Below, in pieces: positions 9,997 to 15,542 of a DNA stretch of 17,215 nt. Where the stretch lies: contig NVSO02000177.1 of NCBI GenBank assembly GCA_002401305.2, positions 1 to 17,215 of the forward strand, read 5' to 3'. The DNA comes from Rhodobiaceae bacterium (lineage in GTDB: Bacteria > Pseudomonadota > Alphaproteobacteria > Parvibaculales > Parvibaculaceae). Made by a program: the position numbers and the translations under genes. Numbering within the stretch: position 1 is the first letter of the stretch; every line of letters starts with the position of its first letter. The notes under the pieces were generated by a model. The model did no database searches and had not been told where the DNA came from. It saw only the letters and a list, made by a program, of their open reading frames with translations.

Positions 9997-10025
9997 ATTG
10001 TCAGGATTTAAGCGGAAAACCTCAA
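9997..10025 (-). promoter_or_regulatory. Candidate promoter for the MBOAT gene
   Basis: On the minus strand TTGAGG (10025-10020) is followed after 17 bases by GACAAT (10002-9997), a moderate sigma-70-like pair some 90 bases upstream of the MBOAT start. A dyad TCTCAA (10056-10061) / TTGAGA (10082-10087) lies just upstream. It would allow the MBOAT and its partner gene to be transcribed apart from the SGNH genes; there is no clear terminator after the SGNH lipoprotein gene. Confidence 0.3.
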
Positions 10026-10107
10026 CAATAGGATGACTTTAGGGTTAACGAGGTGTCTCAAAATGGAACGGAATTTCGCGCTTGAGAGGCTTTTTCCGGT
10101 GAGGGGC

Positions 10108-11580
10108 CTAATTTAGGATGGGAGTGTTGCCATTTAGGCGGCAGGCGTAACTTTCATAAGGTGTTATGAGCTCGTTCCAAAAAGATTGAGCCATGGATTT
10201 AGCGCCGTGGGATGTCATATGCACATGGTCGCCGTAAGCGCGTGGCGGTGATTCTTGAACCCATTGGTGCATGCCACACGGTCCCCCCATCACAGCGGCT
10301 CCGTCGAAATACCAGAGCCCCTTTTCCTGAGCTATTTGCTGTTGCACGTGCCTTACGTCTTTGAGGCGAGGGGGTTCGTGCCACCGGGCGAGGAGAAGGT
10401 TTTGGCTTTGCAGCAATGTGTCATAGGTCGCACGTTCGTTGAGTTCGAGGGGGCGACACGGGAAGTCTTTGCGGGCGATGCTTTTGATCTGCGACCAGCT
10501 GGCGGTTTGTGACCATCGGGGCAGGCGATTGCCGCTAAAGGCACCGATGAGGAGGATGCTGGCACCAGGCGAAGTGGCTTGGAGGAAATTGATTTTCTCC
10601 TCCATGAGCGCCTTATATTTTGGCATGTTGAGGCGGTCATCAAATCCTTCGTTGGTGCCATATCCCAGAATAATAACATCGGGTTGCATCAACGAAAGTT
10701 GGGCGGACAAAATGGGTTTGTCCCATTTGTCCATGAGCGCAAGGGTTGCACCGGGAATGCCGTGGCTTTCATAGCGAACACCCGCGCGGGCTGTCTCACT
10801 TCCGATGCCTAGCAGGGTGACAGGGCCATCTCCGTTGGGAGACAGGAGGATTGTCTGAGCGGTCTTGCCCTTGAGGCTGATGCGCATGAGTTGCGTGCCC
10901 TCGCCCCGGGTGGTGAAGGGGCCAAGCGGCGTGCCATCAAGGGTGAGGGTGAAGCTGCCGCCGCCGGGTTGTTGCAAGACGTCCAGCTCGATGTTTTCAA
11001 AGCCTGCGGGCGTGTCTGAGCGCAGGCGAATGAGATCTTGAGGGGCCGCACTGGTTGTGCGCACGCCGCTGAGGCCAAAGAGGCCGGAGGCTTGTGGTGA
11101 AAGGCTGTTGATGGTTTCCCAGCCGTCGGTGGCTGACACAGTAAAACCTTTGCGACGGAAATAGGGGAAGGGCTCACCGGCTGGAAATTGTCCCCGCCCT
11201 GCATCCCCAAAACGGGTGTGGAAGAGCTGGGCTAAGTCGCCTGAAAAATTATCCGCCGCGATATGGCTGTCACCTAAGTGGAGAATGCGCAGGGGTACTT
11301 GGGTTTGTTGACGGTCTAGGGCGTGAAGCTTCTCATAGAGAGCGCTCAAGCGTGGATCGGCGGGAATAGACGGGTCACATTGGTTGGGCGTGATGCAGCT
11401 TGCTAGAGTGGCCATAAGTGATATGGGGAGCGCTATGGGGCGCACCACTTGAACGATTGTCTTTGCAAAAGTTGCGGCAAGTCGTGGCCATTTCTGGACC
11501 CAATTGCTCTCAGTTTGCCGCTTGATTTTCTGGCCAACGCCAGTCATCGGACCGGCCCGGTTTGATTTCGGGTTGTTCAT
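10108..11580 (-). CDS. SGNH/GDSL-fold lipoprotein, probable O-acyl esterase or transferase
   Basis: SGNH enzymes use Ser-Asp-His to cleave or transfer ester-linked acyl groups; those next to MBOAT proteins act on envelope glycans. The 490-residue product shows block I HLGDSHIAAD with catalytic Ser105, block III GYGTNE with Asn310, and block V GDHVH with Asp451 and His454. Residues about 160-270 between blocks I and III are rich in short beta-like stretches, an inserted domain. A hydrophobic stretch ending in LASC (Cys62) is a good lipobox, so the protein is probably an anchored lipoprotein. The start at 11580 lies 71 bases inside the 3' end of the upstream SGNH gene and has a modest GGACGAG ribosome site. 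It leaves about 40 residues before the hydrophobic core, long for a signal peptide, so a later start such as Met12 remains possible. Acetyl specificity is inferred from the neighbourhood. Confidence 0.85.
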   Translation of the reverse strand: MNNPKSNRAGPMTGVGQKIKRQTESNWVQKWPRLAATFAKTIVQVVRPIALPISLMATLASCITPNQCDPSIPADPRLSALYEKLHALDRQQTQVPLRILHLGDSHIAADNFSGDLAQLFHTRFGDAGRGQFPAGEPFPYFRRKGFTVSATDGWETINSLSPQASGLFGLSGVRTTSAAPQDLIRLRSDTPAGFENIELDVLQQPGGGSFTLTLDGTPLGPFTTRGEGTQLMRISLKGKTAQTILLSPNGDGPVTLLGIGSETARAGVRYESHGIPGATLALMDKWDKPILSAQLSLMQPDVIILGYGTNEGFDDRLNMPKYKALMEEKINFLQATSPGASILLIGAFSGNRLPRWSQTASWSQIKSIARKDFPCRPLELNERATYDTLLQSQNLLLARWHEPPRLKDVRHVQQQIAQEKGLWYFDGAAVMGGPCGMHQWVQESPPRAYGDHVHMTSHGAKSMAQSFWNELITPYESYACRLNGNTPILN

Positions 11581-12604
11581 AAACTCGTCCGCGCAATGTA
11601 TCGACCATGGCAGAGTCTACACCGATTTTTCCAGCTGTTGAGCCTTTTTCACTTTCAAGTGAAGCCTGCTGCCAATAGGGGAAGCCGCTATCGACTTGTG
11701 CGACTAATTCATCAGCGACAATTTTGGCCCATGATTGGTAGCCTGCAAGGGTAAAGTGAATGCCATCGTCAGCGCGCAGCAGGCGTTTACGTCCGCGTAA
11801 ATCTGGGCCATAGGCGTTGTATTTGCCGGTTTTTGCATCCAACGTTCGGTCCCATGTGGGCACGAAGTAGTAATTATTGGGTTTTGCTAGATCGGAATAG
11901 ATGCCGTTGAAATACTGCATGTCTCCGCCAAACCGAGGGGAGCGCATGGCGGGAAGACCTACCCAAAAAATACGCGCACCGGCGTCATTTAGATCATTGC
12001 TGAAGCGGGTCGCGCGGTCGCGGTATTCAACTTCCCAGCCGGGTTGGCGCAATCTGTGGCGTTTGCCGTGCTTGTCCAAAATTACCTGACGGTCATTTGT
12101 GCCCATTAAAATAACGGCAATATCGATTTTTTCTTCGCTGAGAATATTTTTGACTTGTTTGTTCCAGTCATAATATTCCGTGCGCACAAAGCCTGAAGCA
12201 ACCTTGGAGCGTTTGATTAAACGGAACCGTTTGTCCTTGCGCAACACCCGGTAAAGGCCCGCCCATAGGCCATCGCCTAAGCTGTCACCCAGAATGACGA
12301 TGTTGTAAGGCTTGGCGCGTTTGGCTGTGGCCTTCGTTGATTTTTTTGGGAGGGTCGTTGAGAGGGGTCGCACGTCAACGGGGCGTGTTTTGTCCGGGGT
12401 AATGCGGCCAGAATTGCGCGGCGCAGATTGCGGACGGGGCATGGGAATGTAGCTGGTGATTTTTACCGGCGGGGATGTTGTCTGGTTTGCAGAAGCTGCG
12501 CCAATCGTGACGATGTTTTTGATCGCCATAGCTGGCAGGGGCAGGCTCACTGTAAGAGCGCCCATTGCTAAGCTTGCCAACACTACTTTATTTATCAAAC
12601 GCAA
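11510..12604 (-). CDS. DUF459-family SGNH protein, exported
   Basis: This protein has a cleavable signal peptide (about 1-27, ending LPLPAMA), a Pro/Arg/Lys-rich linker (about 45-100), and an SGNH domain with GDS (Ser108), GTN (Asn170) and DGIH (Asp280, His283), the expected triad positions. The pattern NIVILGDSLGDGLWAGLYR together with AGYQSWAKIVADEL is that of DUF459 proteins, which are periplasmic and often linked to envelope glycan modification. The start is TTG at 12604: AGGGGGA lies four bases before it, and an in-frame TAG twelve bases upstream excludes a longer product. A second TTG at 12598 is also possible. Its last 71 bases overlap the start of the following SGNH lipoprotein gene, so the two are probably co-translated. 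The reaction, transfer or hydrolysis, cannot be told from the sequence. Confidence 0.87.
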   Translation of the reverse strand: MRLINKVVLASLAMGALTVSLPLPAMAIKNIVTIGAASANQTTSPPVKITSYIPMPRPQSAPRNSGRITPDKTRPVDVRPLSTTLPKKSTKATAKRAKPYNIVILGDSLGDGLWAGLYRVLRKDKRFRLIKRSKVASGFVRTEYYDWNKQVKNILSEEKIDIAVILMGTNDRQVILDKHGKRHRLRQPGWEVEYRDRATRFSNDLNDAGARIFWVGLPAMRSPRFGGDMQYFNGIYSDLAKPNNYYFVPTWDRTLDAKTGKYNAYGPDLRGRKRLLRADDGIHFTLAGYQSWAKIVADELVAQVDSGFPYWQQASLESEKGSTAGKIGVDSAMVDTLRGRVYEQPEIKPGRSDDWRWPENQAAN

Positions 12605-12608
12605 CTGA

Positions 12609-12615
12609 TCCCCCT
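12609..12615 (-). promoter_or_regulatory. Shine-Dalgarno site that fixes the TTG start of the DUF459 gene
   Basis: AGGGGGA on the minus strand (12615-12609) is an almost ideal ribosome site, four bases from TTG at 12604. An in-frame TAG at 12616-12614 overlaps it, so translation cannot begin further upstream. Confidence 0.7.
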
Positions 12616-12827
12616 AGTCGTTTCGGTATGCCCGAAATCGTCTGGTTCTCTGAACGCCCCCCGATTAGACTAGCAAAGTCCATCCGTATTCTGCCTTAAC
12701 CCATGAGCTCAAGCTAGAACACTTATAAGTAAGGGATCAAGTTTTCTCGAACAAGAGTTTTCCCCTCTGAACTAAAAGGATTTTAGTGGGTTGGTTAATG
12801 GTGAAGTAAACATTTGACCCCGTCAGT
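12616..12827 (-). other. Upstream region of the SGNH operon
   Basis: No gene is seen here. It should hold the promoter for the SGNH genes. A weak candidate on the minus strand is TTGTTC (12754-12749), 17 bases, TACTTA (12731-12726). The -10 part overlaps a perfect 10-bp palindrome, ACTTATAAGT (12721-12730). A small hairpin CTAAAA/TTTTAG (12772-12777 and 12781-12786) lies further upstream. None of these is strong enough to name a regulator. Confidence 0.3.
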
Positions 12828-12861
12828 ACAAAGCCCCCAGCGCTAACGCTGAGGGCTTTGT
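12828..12861 (-). terminator. Terminator hairpin of the MoxR/CoxE-like operon
   Basis: ACAAAGCCC (12828-12836) pairs with GGGCTTTGT (12853-12861); after one C/A mismatch, CAGCG/CGCTG continues the stem to a CTAA loop (12843-12846). It lies 36 bases beyond the stop of the VWA gene. The T-run after the stem is short (TTTGT), so termination may be partial; the stem itself is strong. Confidence 0.75.
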
Positions 12862-12897
12862 TGGCCTAACTTACTTGTCCCATTCGCTTATTTTCCA

Positions 12898-14364
12898 TCA
12901 ACCTTTGCGCAGAATATCGCTGACCACACGTTCTAAGTCTTTAAGGGATGTGCATGTTGCCGCACTATCACAATAGGCCGCTAAGCTTTTCATCTCGCTG
13001 TCGCCCGTGCCCCACATGGATTTGGGTTCGGGGTTGAGCCATAAAACCCGTTTGGCGCGGGCGTGCACAACTTTCAAAATGTCGGCCCGGGGATCTGCGT
13101 TGTTGGACCTGCCGTCCCCCAAGATTATGACTGTGGTTCGATGGTCAATGTCGTCTAGGACCGTGCGTTCTAGCTCCTCAAAAGCGCGGCCGTAATCGGT
13201 GGAGCCGCTGCCATAAATTTTGAGCGTTTCACCGATGGCAGTTTCTAGATCTTGTGTTTTAAAGAGATCCGTTACCTCACCCAGTTCCCCAGAAAAGGCA
13301 AAAGCCCGTACCTTGGGCAGCACTTCTTGGAGGGAATATAGGAACATCAACAAGAAGTGTGCGTAGGAGGACACAGACCCTGACACATCGCAGATGGCCA
13401 CGAGTTTTGGGCGGTCAATCTTCTTTTGCTTCCAGTGGATGTCAAACATGATGCCGTCATGCGCAATATTACGGCGAATGGTTTTACGAAAGTTCAGAGC
13501 GCCTCGAATATCTTTCTTTCGGCGGCGACTGTTTAAGGCCACGAGCCGTTTAGCCATTTTCCGCACGAGCCCTTGCATGAGCCGCATGTCGCGACGGTCC
13601 ACATTGGTTAGGCGGACGCGTGAGAGTACTTCTTCCCGCAATTGCTGGCCGGCATTGGCGGTATAGAGATCCAGTTGACGCTCAACGTAATCGCGTACTT
13701 GTTCGCGCAAACCGTCCCGCAGGCCGCGAATGTAGACGACGCGGTCCTCATCTTTGTCCGTCGCGCGTTCAATTTCCATCTCAAGGCCTTCAAGGCCCAT
13801 GTCTTCCATGATCCGGCGCACATACATGCCGCGCTGGGTGAAAAGACGGATACGGTCGATGCGGGCATTCTGACCCGCTTCTGCCAACGCTTGTTGCAGG
13901 GCGGCTGTGTCACCGCGCTCCAGCAATTCCAACAGGTCTGGGGAGGCTTGCGCCTCTTGCTCGGACGCATTCTCCGACTTTTCTGATTGGCCGCCTGCGC
14001 CGCCCCCACTGCCGGGTGGTCCGCCTTGGCCTTGACTTTCAGACTCATCAGACTCCGAAGAATCGTCTTCTTCTGAGGTGTTATCGGACGCGTTGTCGTC
14101 TTGATTTTCATCCTCTGGCGCGCCGTCGTTGGCGGCAGGGGATCTTATTTTCTCGAAGGAGAAATAGCGATCGAAGACACTGTTGAAGGCAAATTCTTCT
14201 TCGTCCGTTTTTGCAAGCACTTGAGACAGCGCGGACTTGAGGATTTCTCGGTCCTCAAATCCCACCAATTCAGCTGTGCGCCCTGCATCTATACTTTCAG
14301 ATATGGAGACGCGCACATCGGATGCTCGTAGTGCCCGAATGAAGTTTCCCAGCATTTGGGTCAT
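12898..14364 (-). CDS. CoxE-like protein with von Willebrand factor A domain
   Basis: CoxE-type VWA proteins work with MoxR-family AAA+ ATPases in maturing or remodelling protein complexes, best known for CO dehydrogenase and methanol dehydrogenase. The 488-residue protein has an alpha-helical N-terminal part, an acidic Ser/Asp/Glu/Gly-rich low-complexity stretch (about 77-143), a charged helical segment (145-300) and a C-terminal VWA domain. The metal site (MIDAS) is complete: DVSGS (Asp326, Ser328, Ser330), Thr389 in GSGSTDYG and Asp417 in LGDGRS. There is no signal peptide, so it is cytoplasmic. The ATG at 14364 follows AGGGG, which lies in the end of the upstream ATPase gene four bases away; Met4 is an alternative start. 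No CO dehydrogenase genes are in the window, so the client is unknown and I do not call it coxE. Confidence 0.9.
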   Translation of the reverse strand: MTQMLGNFIRALRASDVRVSISESIDAGRTAELVGFEDREILKSALSQVLAKTDEEEFAFNSVFDRYFSFEKIRSPAANDGAPEDENQDDNASDNTSEEDDSSESDESESQGQGGPPGSGGGAGGQSEKSENASEQEAQASPDLLELLERGDTAALQQALAEAGQNARIDRIRLFTQRGMYVRRIMEDMGLEGLEMEIERATDKDEDRVVYIRGLRDGLREQVRDYVERQLDLYTANAGQQLREEVLSRVRLTNVDRRDMRLMQGLVRKMAKRLVALNSRRRKKDIRGALNFRKTIRRNIAHDGIMFDIHWKQKKIDRPKLVAICDVSGSVSSYAHFLLMFLYSLQEVLPKVRAFAFSGELGEVTDLFKTQDLETAIGETLKIYGSGSTDYGRAFEELERTVLDDIDHRTTVIILGDGRSNNADPRADILKVVHARAKRVLWLNPEPKSMWGTGDSEMKSLAAYCDSAATCTSLKDLERVVSDILRKG

Positions 14365-14368
14365 GGCT

Positions 14369-15298
14369 TTATGCCCCTCGTGCTTTGCTCACCAAAGCGT
14401 TGAGCTCGCCGTCGATGTTCTCAATATCGTCTTGGAATTTTAGCAAGATATTGAGGGTGTTGCGTACAAGGTCGGCGTCCAACTCATTTGCATGAAGCAG
14501 CAAGAGAGTGCGCGCCCAATCGATGGTTTCTGAGACCGCCGGGTGTTTTTTGAGATCTTCGCCGCGCAAGCCTTGAACGAAAGCAACGAGTTGTTTGCGC
14601 AGGCCTTCATCAATTTCTGGTACACGGGCGGCGATGATTTTTTGTTCCAGCTCTGATTCCGGGAAAGGAATGTAGAGGTGGATGCAACGGCGTTTAAGAG
14701 CGTCGCCAAGTTCACGGCTATTGTTAGAGGTGAGGAAAACAATAGGAGCGGAGCGGGCTTTGATTGTGCCCAGCTCTGGAATTGAAATTTGATAATCCGA
14801 GAGAAGTTCTAGCAAAAAGGCTTCAAATTCATCGTCTGATTTGTCGATTTCGTCGATGAGCAGCACTGAGCCATTTTCTTCCCACAAAGCTTTGAGCAAG
14901 GGGCGTGGCTCTAGGAAATCTTCGGAGAAAAATGTGTCGTCGAAATCATGGAGACGGGCGAGGGACTCAGTAAGTCCTTCTGCGCCTTCCATCAGGTCGC
15001 CGAGTTTTTCTTTGAGGACTTGCGTGTAAAGCAATTGCTTGCCGTATTTCCACTCGTAGAGCGCTTTGGATTCATCAAGGCCTTCATAACATTGCAGGCG
15101 AATGAGCGGCAGGGAGAGGAACTCGGCTGTGGCTTTTGCCAGTTCGGTTTTGCCAACACCGGGAGGGCCTTCGACGAGGATAGGTTTTTGAAGCTTTTGG
15201 GCTAGAAAAATTGCCGTGGCGATGTGGGTGTTGCAGATGTATCCGGATTTGGAAAAGCCTTCACGAATGGCTTCGATTTCTTGACGCTGGATTGACAC
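14369..15298 (-). CDS. MoxR-family AAA+ ATPase (CoxD-like)
   Basis: This chaperone-like ATPase is the expected partner of the downstream VWA protein. With the GTG start at 15298 it has 309 residues, usual for the family. Walker A is GPPGVGKT (44-51), Walker B is LLIDEIDKSDDEFEAFLLE (near 144-162), and sensor 1 is in FLTSNNSREL. A lid domain follows with HPAVSETIDWARTLLLLHA, typical of MoxR proteins. I choose GTG 15298 because AAGGAAA sits six bases upstream and the product then begins where the family does. The open frame continues upstream to an ATG at 15511, but those 71 codons give a basic, low-complexity, family-unlike tail that would cover most of the control region of the divergent gene. 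The ATPase and VWA genes are 4 bases apart, one operon. Confidence 0.9.
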   Translation of the reverse strand: MSIQRQEIEAIREGFSKSGYICNTHIATAIFLAQKLQKPILVEGPPGVGKTELAKATAEFLSLPLIRLQCYEGLDESKALYEWKYGKQLLYTQVLKEKLGDLMEGAEGLTESLARLHDFDDTFFSEDFLEPRPLLKALWEENGSVLLIDEIDKSDDEFEAFLLELLSDYQISIPELGTIKARSAPIVFLTSNNSRELGDALKRRCIHLYIPFPESELEQKIIAARVPEIDEGLRKQLVAFVQGLRGEDLKKHPAVSETIDWARTLLLLHANELDADLVRNTLNILLKFQDDIENIDGELNALVSKARGA

Positions 15299-15304
15299 AG
15301 GGTG

Positions 15305-15311
15305 TTTCCTT
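15305..15311 (-). promoter_or_regulatory. Shine-Dalgarno site that decides the GTG start of the MoxR gene
   Basis: AAGGAAA on the minus strand (15311-15305) lies six bases from GTG at 15298, while the upstream ATG at 15511 has no comparable site. It supports the shorter product. Confidence 0.65.
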
Positions 15312-15383
15312 GATTTTTTTTTAATATCTGTTGAGGCGGACACTATCAGCGGAGGGGATAAAGGGGAATAGGGAAGCGCATCT

Positions 15384-15403
15384 CCTGTTCTTTGTTGAAC
15401 AGG
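15384..15403. promoter_or_regulatory. Dyad CCTGTTC-N6-GAACAGG, candidate operator
   Basis: A perfect 7-bp inverted repeat (15384-15390 and 15397-15403) with a 6-base centre lies between the divergent MoxR and beta-oxidation genes. Size and symmetry suit a dimeric regulator such as a TetR-type protein; no regulator gene is in view, so the identity is unknown. Confidence 0.45.
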
Positions 15404-15441
15404 CCTTGTTTGGAATTGCTCAGATGATTTTTTCGGGAAAG

Positions 15442-15470
15442 CTGGTTTTCTGCTGTGTTGAGGGTACAAT
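15442..15470 (+). promoter_or_regulatory. Candidate promoter for the beta-oxidation gene
   Basis: TACAAT (15465-15470) is a good -10 element; 17 bases upstream stands CTGGTT (15442-15447), a poor -35. Transcription would start near 15477, which would place the dyad at 15481-15497 at the start of the message or over the polymerase site. Confidence 0.35.
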
Positions 15471-15480
15471 CCCCGCCAAA

Positions 15481-15497
15481 GCGCACGCACGGTGCGC
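15481..15497. promoter_or_regulatory. Dyad GCGCAC-N5-GTGCGC, candidate operator
   Basis: A perfect 6-bp inverted repeat just downstream of the candidate -10 of the beta-oxidation gene. The position suits a repressor site; it could also form a small hairpin in the leader. Confidence 0.35.
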
Positions 15498-15506
15498 ATG
15501 AACAAG

Positions 15507-15519
15507 CGCATTTAATGCG
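15507..15519. promoter_or_regulatory. Dyad CGCATT-T-AATGCG upstream of the beta-oxidation start
   Basis: A perfect 6-bp inverted repeat with a single central base, ending 23 bases before the ATG at 15543. Its sequence differs from the other two dyads nearby, so it would be a separate site. Confidence 0.35.
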
Positions 15520-15542
15520 TGTCTAAACTGGGAGACTGCTTG

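Noticed and set aside
8459..11580. Alginate acetylation locus (algI/algJ)
   Set aside because: No alginate polymerase, epimerase or export genes are visible, and the SGNH proteins do not clearly resemble AlgJ or AlgX; the general MBOAT-SGNH description is safer.
15387..15400. LexA-type SOS box in the dyad GTTC-N6-GAAC
   Set aside because: The alphaproteobacterial LexA site is a direct repeat, GTTC-N7-GTTC; this is an inverted repeat with different spacing, and its neighbours are not DNA repair genes.
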